Shown here piece by piece: positions 1-12,239 of a stretch of 64,000 nucleotides of DNA. Every line of letters begins with the position of its first letter. The stretch's first letter is position 1. Under the pieces are notes generated by a model that was not told the origin of the DNA, searched no databases, and saw only the letters and a list, made by a program, of their open reading frames with translations. This DNA is from Punica granatum (taxonomy: Eukaryota; Streptophyta; Magnoliopsida; Myrtales; Lythraceae), in the NCBI RefSeq assembly GCF_007655135.1, contig NC_045134.1, positions 6,716,982 through 6,780,981 of the forward strand, given 5' to 3'. The translations under genes were made by a program, and so were the position numbers.

Positions 1-243
1 CCATATTAATAATATTATTAAAGGATCAGAATGTAACTTCATTTTTAAGAATTTAAAGACTAATAAGAGTAACGAATTCCTATGAATCCGAATGGTACTA
101 ATTGGAAAAAGTTAATTTACCATAATTAAATTACAATAATTATTAATTATCATAATAATTGTGCCCTTTATATATATATATATATATATTTATATTGTAT
201 AATTATTTACAGTTGTGTCCATATTTAATGTAGGTGATACAAC

Positions 244-248
<5 letters not shown>

Positions 249-279
<31 letters not shown>

Positions 280-303
280 TAGATAGATAGATAGATAGAT
301 AGA
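249..303. repeat. (TA)n-(GATA)n compound microsatellite
   Basis: A TA run passes directly into about seven GATA units. The surrounding bases 1-327 are AT-rich and show no gene. Confidence 0.9.
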
Positions 304-337
304 GTATGAGGTTCTTAGACTCTTTGTCATTTAAAAA

Positions 338-819
338 TGATTAATAACAAAAAAAAATATAAACTTTTCACATTTTAACAATTTTAGCACGAACTTTTTT
401 CTATGCACAAACTTTCGATTTGATAACAATTATAGCACTGCATCAAATTTTTCGTTAATTTGGACGGAATCGAGATCACAGAGGGAACAAATGACCCTAA
501 TCGAGGGGGTGATGGTCGAGGTCGTGGTTCCACCAGCCGGAATCGGGAGGATGCCCAATTTGAGGATTTTCCCTATTTCAAAGGGGGGTGAGGGTCTCGA
601 TTCTGGCCACCACCCTCTGATTGGAGTCGTCGGTGCCCTCCCCCCAATTGAGGTTGTCGGCGTTCTCTGTGACATCAATTCCGTCTAAATTAACGGAAAA
701 TTTGATATCGTGCTAGAATTGTTATCAAATCGAAAGTTTGTGCACTTTTAGGTTAAAGAAAAAGGTTCGTGCTAGAATTATTAAAATGTGAAAAACTTGT
801 GCTTTTTTTGTTATTAACC
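338..819. mobile_element. Long-TIR element, MULE-type MITE, with GC-rich core
   Basis: The ends are inverted repeats of about 140-150 bp (about 338-480 against 667-819). Motifs such as TTAATAACAAAAAAA, CACATTTTAA and AACTTTCGATTTGATAACAA on the left reappear reverse-complemented on the right. The 10-bp direct repeat CATTTAAAAA flanks it at 328-337 and 820-829, and that size fits Mutator-like target duplications. The core at about 481-666 is much more GC-rich than the arms and is open on both strands (65 and 82 codons), but neither translation resembles a known family. No transposase is present, so the element is non-autonomous. The core could be captured host sequence or just the family's own filler. 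Confidence 0.82.
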
Positions 820-867
820 CATTTAAAAATTGATTTTCGTTACAAAAAAGACTCATGGATTTATTGG

Positions 868-1211
868 TTCTTTTGGTTTTGGAGTTGGAATCTGATTCCA
901 CTCAACTCCATCCATATAAAATAAAATAGGTAATAGTAGATGGAGATTAGTTGTAGCAATACTTAGAAAAAAGTAGATACGAGAATTTAGTATTAAATGG
1001 TAAAAAAGATAAAAAAAAACATGTATATATGTCTATGTAAAAGTAAATGATGAATTTATTTTTAAAAAATTGATTGTAATAGAAAAAGGTACGTGTGAGA
1101 ATTTATTATTAAATGGGATAAAAAGACAAAAAAATCATGATTATGTTGTTGAATTGTTGAAAGAATAAAGTGTAGTGAAATATAATTAAAATTCTAAAAC
1201 CAAATGAAACC
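868..1211. repeat. MITE-like repeat with imperfect TIRs
   Basis: The left end (TTTTGGTTTTGGAGTTGGAA) and the reverse complement of the right end (GGTTTCATTTGGTTTTAGAA) are similar. Inside, a block of about 50 bp around GAGAATTTAGTATTAAATGG recurs about 115 bp later as GAGAATTTATTATTAAATGG. There is no ORF. The class is uncertain. From 1212 to 1470 there is T-rich and unique DNA without a gene. Confidence 0.45.
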
Positions 1212-1500
1212 TAAATAAAGAATATAATATAGAACTTTTAAATTATCAGGCGAGGGAATATACTGCAACACTACATTACGCTTCCTTTCTCAAATGCAGA
1301 AAGAAAAAAGGGTTTTCTCTTTTTTTTTCCTTTTTTTTTTCCAGGCCTCAGGTTGGAAACGCTGAGCCCAATTAAGAGTTATAATGAACGTAGACCTCAG
1401 TTTATCTGGGCCGCAATTGAAGGGAAAGCTTTCCCATTGGTATTTTAAACCAAAACTACAAGACATCTTTTCTTCTTCTGCTTCAATTCTCTTCTTGACA

Positions 1501-1512
1501 TGGTATCAGAGC
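1501..1512 (+). other. Primer-binding site of the copia element
   Basis: TGGTATCAGAGC complements the 3' end of plant initiator methionine tRNA and follows the 30-bp LTR remnant without a gap. It fixes the position of the 5' LTR end at base 1500. Confidence 0.85.
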
Positions 1513-1664
1513 GGTGGTTCTGAGGCCAGCCGTCTCATTTCATCGCCGGTTAGTTTTGCCAAGCTTCATCTGCCAGTGATCCTACTGAGCGTCACCCTTC
1601 ATTCTTCTGTTTTTCTATCCTGCAAATCCATTCTTCATTCTTCTGTCTTTTCTGAGTAATCATC

Positions 1665-2879
1665 ATGGCCAAACCTACAGACCATAATACCTCAGGTGGA
1701 GGCATGTCACTCGTCTATGTCTTCAGCTCTTTCGATGGTCCTGGCACCCAACTTATTTTTTGCAAACTCAACAGTAGGAATTACAACACTTGGTCACAGG
1801 CAATGCAAACGGCGTTTCAAGTTAAGAATAAGCTTAGTTTTATCGAGGGCAAAGTAACACAACCAGCTGAAGGGGAACTTTATCATAAGAAGTGGGTAAC
1901 TTGTAACTCAATGCTAGACTCGTGGATATTCAATCATCTGGATGAAGAATTACAGAACTCAGTTGTAGGGGCAAGAAATGCAAAAACGCTATGAGATGAT
2001 CTAAAGGAGTGATTTTCTCAAGGCAATGAAACCATTATTCACCTATTGAAGATCGCCATATGTCTACTCAGACAAGACAAGAGATCCGTCTCCGAATATT
2101 ACTCGAAATTGAAAAGCCTCTGGGATGAGTTGGAATTATACTTGGATTTACCGGCTTGCACCTGCAACGCTAGATTCCAACTTGCGGCATACAAGGAAAA
2201 GGAGAAGCTGCATCAATTCCTCATTGGGCTCAATCCCGAATTTTCCACAATTTGCTCACAAATCCTCAGTATGGACCTACTACCGAATGTGAACAAAGCA
2301 CACTCCATGGCTGCCCACGACGAAGCTTAGCGTCAGATTATACTTGGAAGGGAATCGAATTCAGAAGCATTAGGGTTCGTGGGTGGTGAGGGTTATAACC
2401 CTAATTTTAGTTCCAGCAGAAGAGAAATCAAACCTCGGGGATGCTCGTTCTGTGATTACTGTGGTCGAAATGGCCATTATCGGGCCACCTGCTATCAACT
2501 CAATGGCTATCCGAGCTCCCATCAATTGAATTCGAGGAATTCGAAGGGCAATTCCTCTGGTTTCTCTCGGCAAGGCGGAAAACATGCGGCGCCTTCTTCT
2601 TCCCCGACTCCACCACAGTCTCAGCAGGGAGGAAGTTTCGAGCATTCTAACTTGGGAGGCGGTTCCGAGTATTCTAATTCGGTAGGCTCGAGAAGCTTTT
2701 ATTCGGGAGGCCTATCCCAGCAGCAGTCGGCCCAAATGGCTCGAGGCCAATGGAGGCCCAATCAGTCGGCCCAACAATCTGTTCATCAGGGTCCAGCTAG
2801 CTACATGGCAGCCCAGGCCCACGCAGATCAGCTTGCTGACTTCAGTAAGCTGGCCCATCTTTCTGAGGCCCAATTGTAG
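1665..2879 (+). pseudogene. gag: copia gag (nucleocapsid) pseudogene
   Basis: One reading frame runs from ATG 1665 to 2879, broken by in-frame stops at 1992-1994, 2010-2012 and 2328-2330 and ending at 2877-2879. The N-terminal part with LNSRNYNTWSQAM is the copia-type gag N-terminal domain, followed by the gag helical region. Near 2453-2494 there is a CX2CX4HX4C zinc knuckle (CDYCGRNGHYRATC), which binds RNA in intact elements. The C-terminal part is rich in Ser and Gln. Several stops are explained by single transitions (TGG to TGA, CGA to TGA, CAG to TAG). Confidence 0.9.
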
Positions 2880-4440
2880 TGGCTTATGTCGATGGTCTCA
2901 CGTGATGATGGTGAGATTAATCAACTAAGTGGTGAGAATTTTATGCCCATTAATTCTAAATTTGATTGGATTATTGATTCGTGAGCTTCACGTCATATGA
3001 CTGGTAGCCTGGACAATATTTTTGATATTATTCATGTTCACAATGGGCCTACCATACATGTTCCTAATGGTACAACGAAGGCTACTTTTATGGGAAATGT
3101 CTCTTTTGGAGCCAACGTGGTTCTCTATAATGTCCTTTATGTACCAGATTTTAATTGCAACTTATTGTCTGTGGCCCAATTATCTTGGGAACTTAATTGT
3201 AGTGTACACTATATTTCTGATCTATGTTTCATTCAGGACAACACCTCGGAGAGTATGATTGGAGTGGGTGAACTTCACGGGGGGTCTGGCTTCTGCGACG
3301 AGTATCTTCATCATTTCAGTGGGTACGGGCAATGAAAGTAGATGATGGAGATATATGGCATCAGCGGTTGGGACATCTTTCTTCTTGTCTTCATTTCGAG
3401 AATAATTCTTTTTCCATAAGCCGTTATGATAATAAGGCACTTTTTGATATCTGTTGCTGGGCAAAACAGACACGGTCCAGTTTCCCCATTAGTTCAAATA
3501 AAGCCTCCTTTCCATTTCAGTTAATTCACTGTGACATATGGGGCCCTTACAAAGTTTCATCCATTTCTGGTGCTCGATTTTTCTTGTCAATTGTGGATGA
3601 TTATAGTCCTGGTGTATGGGTATATCTTGTACGAGACAAATCGGAGGCACGGCGTTTTCTGATTAGTTTTTGCAAGCTGATTTGGAATCAATTTGATTGA
3701 ACGATGAAAACCGTGAGAAATGACAATGGATCGGAATTCATGAGTCGAGTGGTTCAAGACTATTTTTCCGATAATGGCATCATCCATCAGACTTCATGCA
3801 TTGACACGCCTCAGCAAAACGGGCGGGTTGAGCGTAAGCATCGCCATATTCTCAATGTGGCCCAAGCCTTAATATTTCAAGCATCACTTCCACTTGATTT
3901 TTGGGGAGAATGTATTTCGGAACATCTCATCAACCACACACCTTCGAGTATTCTTCAGGCAAGACTCCATTTGAACTTCTTTTCCGTCAAAAGCCCGATT
4001 ACCAACATATTCGAGTTTCTGGATGTCTCTGTTATGCACATAATAATCCTCGTCTCAAGGATAAATTCGGGTCATGATCAAGGAAGTGCATTTTCATCGG
4101 GTATCCATTTGGAAAGAAAGGTTGGAAAGTTTACGACTTGGAGACTCGAGAGGTTTTTGTTTCTAGAGATGTCTGGTTTTGTGAAGCTAATTTTCCGTTC
4201 AACAATGCGCCATCATCTCGTCCACCTAATACCGGCTTTAGATTTTTGGATACTTTGGGCCCAGGTTTTCAAGTGGAGTCGTTCGGTTCGGATGTGCACA
4301 ACAGCCCACCTGAGCCCAGTTCTGCTCCCCAGATCAATTCCGCTCAGCCCAGTCCAACTGAGCCCAGTCTGGTCGCCCCCAGCCCAGCAGTAATATTTTC
4401 AGCTGTGCCCAGTTCCACATATGGGCTTCCCTCGGAGTAA
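2880..4440 (+). pseudogene. copia protease-integrase pseudogene
   Basis: Protease: the aspartic-protease motif reads WIIDS-stop-ASRHMTG. The expected glycine codon of DSGAS is TGA at 2982-2984. The frame continues from 2997 to 3335, then shifts. From 3332 the GAG-pre-integrase motif WHQRLGH appears, followed by the integrase core. Its three acidic residues are visible in HCDIWGP, RNDNGSEF and NGRVERKH, with another stop at 3698-3700. A second shift between about 4000 and 4110 moves the C-terminal part (ETREVFVSRDVWF) into the frame read from 4138. It cannot make a working enzyme. Confidence 0.88.
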
Positions 4441-6285
4441 CCCATCTCCGCTGGGCCCAGCACGCTGAATCCATCAAGCTCCACTGCTCCCTCCGATCCG
4501 CCCATTTCAGTTGCGCCCGATCCGGTTCCTCCGCCCATTTCTATCGACCCGACTACTTCTTCTTTAATTCTAGCGGACAGTATAGCACAGTCTAAGGCTT
4601 CCCGCAATATTCGTACACCGACTTGGCTTAATGATTTCGTCTCTCATACTGCTCGTAACTTAGACAACCCCCCTCACATTATTTTACCTGCTCCATCGCA
4701 TTCTCCAGGTACGTCTCATCCTCTAGAGCATTATCTTGATTATTCTGATCTTGATGCCACACAATTATCGTTCCTTGCTGCAATTGATTCTGACAAAGAG
4801 CCAAAGACCTACTCTCAAGCCGCCAAAGATTCCAAATGGTGTCTCGCGATGGCAGAAGAAATTCGTGCTCTTGATGATAATGGCACTTGGACTATTCAAT
4901 CTCTTCCTCCCGGGAAGAAACCCATTGGATATAAATGGGTTTTCAAGATTAAAAGACGGGCATATGGCACTATGAAGCGTTACAAAGCTCGGCTCGTGGC
5001 CTAGGGTTTCACTCAGATTGAAGGGGTCGATTTTCACGGTACGTTGTTTATTGACCATTACTATTGCTAAACAATGGGAGTTACATCAGCTTGATGTCAA
5101 TAATGCTTTTCTCCATGGGGACTTGGATGAAGAGGTTTATATGTCTCTTCCTCTGCCGCTCCTCATCAGGTATGTCGCTTGCGGAAGTCTCTATATGGCC
5201 TTCGTCAGGCCTCTCGTAACTGGTATTCCAAGTTCGCAACAACTCTCATTCAATATGGTTTTCAACAGTCCCAAGCTAATCATTCTTTTGTTTACCTTCT
5301 CTCATGGTGGCATATTTCTTGCCGTTCTCATCAATGTGGATGACATGATTCTCGTTGCTAATGACTTCATCTCATGCACTCATTTTAAGGGCTATCTCAA
5401 CCAGTGCTTTCGCATTAAGGACTTGGATCCTTTATCTTATTTCTTGGGGGTAGAGATTATTCGCAGTAGTTCCGATCTCTTTCTCAATTAGCGGAAGTAC
5501 ACACTGGATATTCTTACTGAGGCTAGTATGCTCGGTTCTCGACTTGCTTATTTTCTTATGGAGCAACAACATCAGTTGTCCACCGACAGTGACAATCCCA
5601 TTCCCGATCCAGGACAGTATCGTCGTCTCATCAGTCGCCTCTTATACCTCACCATCACTAGGCCAGAGCTCAGTTATCCTGTTCATATCATATCCCAGTT
5701 CTGACAAGATCCTCGTCAATGACAATGGGATGCTGCCCCTGCACGTGCTCCGCTATCTCAAGCAATCCCCTGGACAAGGAATTTTTCTTCAGCCAACCTC
5801 TTTGTCTTTAACGGCTTACTGTGACGCGGATTGGGCTAGCTGCCCTATGACTCGATGGTCTTTGACCGGATATTTCATCACCTTAGACGGCAATCCTATC
5901 TCTTAGAAGACTAAAAAACAAACAACAGTCTCCAAGTCCTCCGCTGAAGCCGAATATCGGGCCATGGCAGCAACTGTCAGTGAGCTCTTATGGCTCCGCT
6001 CTCTCCTTAGCTCTCTTGCTGTTTGTCATGCGAGTCCAATGCGTCTTTTCTGCGATAATCAAGCAGCTATTCACATCGCCTCTAATCCAATTTTTCAGTA
6101 ACACACCAAGCATATTGAAATCGATTGCCAGTTCATTAGGCAACATTTGCGCTCTGAAACTGTAGAAACCCCCCACGTGTCTACACGCTTGCAGCTGGCA
6201 GACATTTTTACTAAGGCACTTGGGCAAAACCAATTCCGTTTTCTCCTCAGCAAGTTGGGAATTCAGAATCCTCATTCTCCAACTT
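4441..6285 (+). pseudogene. copia reverse transcriptase-RNase H pseudogene
   Basis: RT motifs are spread over shifted frames: KWVFKIKRRAYG (near 4937-4970), [18 protein letters not shown] (near 5091-5144), and the active-site box as NVDDM, where YVDD is expected (near 5335-5349). RNase H follows with AYCDADWA (near 5815-5838), SSAEAEYRAMA and finally LADIFTKALG close to the 3' LTR. In-frame stops include 5002-5004, 5489-5491 and 5904-5906, several of them CAG or TGG codons changed by one transition. At least two frameshifts (near 5040 and 5700) separate the blocks. Confidence 0.88.
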
Positions 6286-6293
6286 GAGGGGAG

Positions 6294-6475
6294 TATTATG
6301 AAAAGATTTACTTTCCATTGTAATTTATGTACATATTTTTATATTCCATACTTAGAACACACTAGTTTAGCCGTAGATGTCGGTTTCCTTATATTGTTTT
6401 GGACCTAAGTATATACATACCAGATTGATGAGTGAATACAAAGAATCTTCTTCCGCTTCAATTCTCTTCTTGACA
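6294..6475 (+). repeat. 3' LTR of the copia element
   Basis: It starts after the polypurine tract GAGGGGAG. The expected TG start reads TA. It ends in TTGACA. A TATA-like box TATATAC lies at 6410-6416, about 30 bp before 6446, the point at which the 5' remnant begins. Confidence 0.75.
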
Positions 6476-9400
6476 TCTTTGTTTTTTGATTTTATGACAT
6501 GACACATACAATGCAACATGTTATACTATCAAAAATTTTTGTGTCACAATTCAGAGACTGAGGATATGAGATCCACTTTTCTAATATGTCTACTTTCTTT
6601 ATGGCATTATTCGAGATATCAAAAGCCAAAAGAGAGAGAACAACACCAAATTAATTGTCGAATTTGCTTTACGTACTTTGGCCTTTATTCGTATCATGAG
6701 GTGAAAATCGACGAGAGACGAAACATCCTATCAACTCAAGAATAAACCCGACAACAAGATAATTGATATATGTACATATAATATATATCTATATATATAT
6801 ATAATTAGACGTTAGCCGTTTGAAGGATTTCCTTTTCCTAATGATTCATTCAGCGGGTACTGGCGAATGGCTACTAAGCAATTCAAAGTTTCTTTCCTGA
6901 AAAATACTATGTTTCCGTATGGTATCGCATGGAAAAAAAAAATGTATGGTCGAAATAACAGATGAAATTGATTGATTCACACCTATTATAAATTGGGCGT
7001 ATTTATTAACCTACCGTCGCAAAACCACTTCTTTATAGCTAGTGTCAGTAAAGTGATATCAACGACCGACTCCGGTGCCTCATTAGACACTCAGCTAGAT
7101 GTTAAATGCTTTGAATGGAAAAAGGGAAAAGGGAAACTGGAAAATTTGGGCATAGTTATCTAACCCTAAAAGGGTGGTCCAAATTTAGGGACCTTTATGC
7201 ATATATTAGGGTTCATGTTCATCTCTATCCATGAGCGCAATAATTGTGAGATGGTCCCAATTGTTTCCCAATCCCTAAATTGTTGTGCTCCTTTTTATAC
7301 AAAAGGTGAATTCCCAATTGCTCCAAAATCTCATATCACACGTACGTGAGTGTCACACGTGCATCGCTCTAATCTTTATCGAACATAAAGGTTCAATTCT
7401 CGACCATGCAAAGCATCATATAGATTAATTACCCCGAGAAAGTCTAACTCATTGAAATGATTTGTCGCTAAATATAATTCGCGAGCTCCTTCTATCTGTT
7501 TCCTTGATACTCGATTTGATGTATGTATCATCATTTATTTATCCATGGTGTTTGTTTTTCCTTTCTTGGAAACATATAAAAAAATTTCTCTATAGTTGTT
7601 AAAAAATTAAAGCTATTGTAACTCTCGTTCTCACTAATGTATATCTATACGAGGATATGAGTAGATATTCCTCCTACTTAATCTTTATATCGAATCTCTT
7701 ATTATGACGGAAATTTTTGGTTGCTGCTATGAAATGTCAAATGTTATTCGTAGATGATTAGAATAAATTTGTGTGCGCATTGCAGGTTTTGTGCGCGCAT
7801 TGCAGGTTAGGAACCATATATATATATAAATATATCTATATAATCATACATATTTATACAAATATATCAATAATGAAGCATATTGGACCGATAGGGCCTC
7901 CCCTTACCTCCTTTTGAGAAATAAAGTTTAGTTAAATGGAAGCCTGTAAGATTAAATCAAATCCTTTCTTTCAATTCAAGCATTTATGTTTGTTTCTTTC
8001 TGTTATTAATAATATGACAATGACATCGTCTTGTAGAATCTAATGAGATGCACGCATTATTTGATTTGATGGTCTGTATAAGGATTTGATAGATAGTACC
8101 CAATAGACTATTGCTATCCCTACATGATAATATAATGGAATTGAAACTACCTGAAAAGTGAACTTCTAAATCTTATTATCCTCAATGGAATATCTTCTCT
8201 TATATTTTATTTTATTATCAAGCGAAAACCTGATTTTATAAAAGTTAAAAGTATCCATTTTCTTTAGTTTAAATATGATAATATTAAATACGTTGTTTTG
8301 GCTCTCATAATCAAGTTTCTTCCAAATTGTTGTATTTCCTATCAGAAGATAAACTTGAAGTTGCGATGATGGGGGTGATGTATGTGCATGCATCACAAGC
8401 ACGATCCAATATTAATAAGAAATATATACAGTATGTATAAATAAATTATCCAAATTTTCCTATGATAAATTTTCCTCGACCCTCAAGAATCATGCGCTAG
8501 CTAGATTGGCCATGCTCGCAGATTTATTTGACTGATAAGAGCACTAACACCAATAATTTCGATTTTATATATTTGTATATGTAGTTGTGTGTGGTTGTAT
8601 TATATATCTATGTATCTCCTAGTGCATTTCTAATGTTTGCACTAAAATATATCTCTAGTACATTTCCACATTCCACACCAACAACCAACTGTGTACATGA
8701 TATTTTGGGACCACCATTGCCATTTGAATTACCATTTATTTCTTTTCAAGATATGTAAGTATAGTACTTGATGATTTTAAAATTAGGAGGGCCAACGAAT
8801 CACAAAAACCATATATTATTATGCAACGTGGAGATAAAACTAAAATTTGTGTTAAATTAATAGTGGGAATCACAAGTATTATTAAAGATTGGGGACAGAT
8901 CCAGAATTTAGATTGATGAGGAGAGTGAGGTCGATGATGTCGGTCAAGGGTGAATATGAAGGTATGTAAACTCCTGGAGTTTCAGATGATATTTTCCATC
9001 ACAAACTTCTTGTTGCAAAATTTTTAAATGTTATTATACAATATATAGACGTACATGTAATTGAAGCTACATTTAATTGGTCTGTCTTGTGAATAACTTT
9101 TTGCAAGGGTATATAAATTAATCTTGGGAAATAATTTCTCTATATAATCACCTTTTTTTTAAATTTTGTATATTTGTACATAGATGGATGACTTACTCAT
9201 GCATGCATGTACCATTTTCTTATATATGTTGACTTTAAAACTGCTATGTACTTTAATTTACTAAATTTGATGTATATGTATAACTGCATTAGGGTTTCAT
9301 GTGCGAAGCAAAGAAAAGGGATTCCTGTGATAAAAGGAGAAAGGGGACTATATAATCCATAAGCTTTTGCAAATTTAGTTAATTACCATAAAATAATATT

Positions 9401-10154
9401 GGGAAAAGAGAATTAATGATTTGATTTAACCATGTGACGCTCTATTTAAGCCTCTCACAATTATTTTTTTAAAGAAAAAGGACGACAATTAATGTTATTG
9501 TCTCGATGGATCCTTTTGATTTGCCCGACATTCATGGATCATACAGCACTATGCAATCCCTTCTTTTTAAAGCGACCATGTAAGGAAGTGCCTACCATTC
9601 CTCTTCATACTTGACTTCATCAACCATAAAGTTTAAATAATATCTTTCCATTAGAGCTTGTTTACGAGACAGAGTGATACAGGCAAAATCAATCGATCCT
9701 AGAGGTGCTGGGTATTGGCTAGCTCATATATGCACTGAGATTGCAGATAGTATTCAGCTTAGTAAAATAAAAGCCACATTTGATCACTATATATTCATGT
9801 ATATATCATCCCCAGTTCTATTAGCAATATATTCAATTGTTCAGTGTAAATTACACAACAGTCTCACTTTTTTGTTGCGACGCTCTGCCATCACCTAGTC
9901 ACACGTACAATAAAAACATATATTAAGGATATATGTCAAAGAGAAAATTTATAGAAGATATATGTTATACATTTAAATTCTTTGGTAATTGCTATGTCAA
10001 AGATTTGTTTCTAAGTAATTGATAGATCAAATTTAACTTTTGGACCCTACCATCTCATCGATCCCTATAACGGGAAAAAGGAGATAATTAAAGAGCCCTA
10101 TTTTCAGGAAACGGGTTTAGTCCACGTCATGCCTTGCTCATTCAAATCAAAGAT
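6476..10154. other. Gene-free AT-rich tract
   Basis: Only short ORFs without recognisable domains occur. TA-rich runs lie near 6780-6802 and 7819-7860. A block near 7385-7420 (AGGTTCAATTCTC) weakly resembles a tRNA B box and could be a decayed SINE, but no boundaries can be set. Confidence 0.6.
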
Positions 10155-10366
10155 AAGTGAAATTATTTTTCCGATGTGAAGCTGGTATCCTAAAGTCAAA
10201 TTGGACACTGATTAATGCAGTCGAGCTGGGTCGACCCACTAAGAGGTAAAATTGTCACAGCGTGAATTTTCTGCATTCACAAAGACTAGAACTCGAGACC
10301 TTACTTAAGCGGAACAAGTGCCGAACCGCTTGAACCAACCCACGTTAGTACAAGTGAAATTATTTT
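10155..10366 (-). mobile_element. tRNA-derived SINE, full length, with 15-bp TSD
   Basis: The 15-bp repeat AAGTGAAATTATTTT flanks the insert at 10155-10169 and 10352-10366. The body is 10170-10351. On the minus strand it starts with a pol III A-box-like stretch (TGGTTCAAGCGG) and carries a B-box-like GAGTTCTAGTC about 40 bp on. Related copies lie at about 12240-12385 and 46500-46650, so this is a repeat family and not a tRNA gene. Confidence 0.82.
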
Positions 10367-11212
10367 ACTTAATTCATTAAAAGGAAAAAGAAAAGAAAAG
10401 GTCATCACCCCCTATATTCAAAAGATTAAAAGAGCCTATGCATTAGGGAATATTGTGAAAGGAACATATACGGCATTTAGCAAAAGAAAGTTAAGCATTA
10501 ATTGGTTTAAGTACAAATGAAAGCACTGAACCTATTTTTGGATTCATGTTAGTGCTTTTCTGAGCATATGGGCACAATTATCAACTTTTGATTAATATTA
10601 ATTATATTTATCTAATTATGAATGGGAGTGAACGAAGAGATTCATTGATTGATCGAGATGGCTCGTGTTTTTTATTATAAGAAAGCTTCAAAAGTGGATT
10701 AAAAAATAACCCATTAGTTATATACATATACATCTTAATTATATATAATATCACTAATCAACAATAATAATAATAATGATGATGCTGTACAAGCATTGTC
10801 AAAGATGATCAAAACAGTAGTGGATGACGAGTGGAAATATATATAGTGGAAGACATACATATCTATGTCTATGCACATTACTGAAGAAAAGACGAGGAGC
10901 TTGTGATATTATTATTTTAACCTATATTATAAATTTTACGTCCTAATTAAGAATAAGACATAGTATTTGGTTGAAGTCAATTTATTGGATAAGACTAACT
11001 TTCCTTGAAAATTCATAGGTAAGAAGTCTTATACTCACAAGCATGCTTCTAAGTGTGTGAATTGAACTCCCTACTGTGATTGAGCTCCTCCAACTAATAA
11101 TACATGCAATTTACCAAACTATATCATATCTAGTGATTCTAATGAACTCAAATGTTTCTGATTATATATATTTTTGATAATTTCTCGAGAATATTAATAG
11201 TAAAACGCCAAA

Positions 11213-11257
<45 letters not shown>

Positions 11258-11611
11258 AGGGACAAAAACAAGGGGCAAGCAAAGCATGCTGGAGGCGACA
11301 AAGACCACACGCTGTATATTCCTTCCAGAAAGAAAAGATGATGGACTCTGTGTGTGGGCCCCTTTAAAGAAGTATATAGAGAGATTAAGATGCGCACGAG
11401 AGTGATATCGGTCCATATTTTATTTTATTTAAAGAGCTATAGCCCCACAAATCTGGATTGGTTAAGGTAATTTAATATATTTTTTTAAAATATTATTTCA
11501 AATTTAAATCTTATAAATGTAGAAAATTTACTAATTGAAAGAGTTTTTTCCTTTACTAAGCGGACTCCGTTCAAAATTGAAATAATTAGGGTCCATTAAA
11601 CTTTCAAATAC
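10367..11611. other. Gene-free tract with (GA)n microsatellite
   Basis: A long GA run lies at about 11215-11250 and creates spurious Glu-Arg or Leu-Ser ORFs on both strands. No gene is seen. Confidence 0.6.
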
Positions 11612-11620
11612 TAAATATTG

Positions 11621-11959
11621 AAAAAAAAATACATTTTTAGTCCTATAAATTTAGATTTTGATTAATTTTGATCATCTAAATTTTAAAAGTACCAAACTAG
11701 TCCCATACATTTACTTCGTAAGGTAATTTTAATCTATTTCGTTACTTATAGGATCAAAAATATCTTTCTTTTTCAAAACTTATAAGATCACATGTTAGTT
11801 GAAAGCGAACTTATATAACCAAAAAAGTCATTTTCAAAATTTATAGGATCGAAATTGCTTATGAAGCAAACGTAGATAACTGATTCAGTTGTTTTAAATT
11901 TTATAGGATCAAAATTGACTGAATACCAAACTCATAGGATAAAAAATATCTTTTTTTCC
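11621..11959. mobile_element. Short MULE-like MITE
   Basis: The left end AATACATTTTTAGTCCTATA resembles the reverse complement of the right end (AGATATTTTTTATCCTATGA). The flanks are TAAATATTG (11612-11620) and TAGATATTG (11960-11968), an 8-of-9 match as expected for an aged 9-bp duplication. Inside, motifs of the form TTTATAGGATCAAAATT recur several times. There is no ORF. Confidence 0.6.
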
Positions 11960-12239
11960 TAGATATTGTACTTAGATAAACGGCCCCCTCTCCCATTTTG
12001 TGGTTAAGTAAAGGCAGCCTCGCTACCTTTCTCTTTTTATGGTACCCAAACCCTAGCTAATGTTGATGATTTATGCATATTGCAATGAACTGATCACACT
12101 AAAGAAGTTGGAAGATCGAAAATTTATTTACAATGGAGAGGGCAAGCTCAAAACCAACATATTATCCAAGCCTATCTCACAGTTTTTTAAATACCATCTT
12201 CTTTATTTTATATGCCGCACCACTTGATATTCAAAAGAC

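Larger units (their letters stand above)
1471..6475 (+). mobile_element. Ty1/copia retrotransposon, degenerate, 5' LTR almost absent
   Basis: The domain order gag, protease, integrase, reverse transcriptase, RNase H is that of Ty1/copia. A primer-binding site TGGTATCAGAGC (initiator Met-tRNA type) lies at 1501-1512. A polypurine tract (about 6286-6293) precedes a 3' LTR of about 182 bp at 6294-6475. Only the last 30 bp of that LTR (6446-6475) are present at the 5' end (1471-1500), with one mismatch. TCTTT stands directly before 1471 (1466-1470) and directly after 6475 (6476-6480), as a 5-bp target duplication would, although the region is pyrimidine-rich. Many stops and several frameshifts make the copy inactive. 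Confidence 0.93.

Noticed and set aside
11152..11416. Overlapping ORFs of 63-84 codons on both strands
   Set aside because: They are produced by the (GA)n microsatellite and read as Glu-Arg or Leu-Ser runs. The same applies to 13813-14179.
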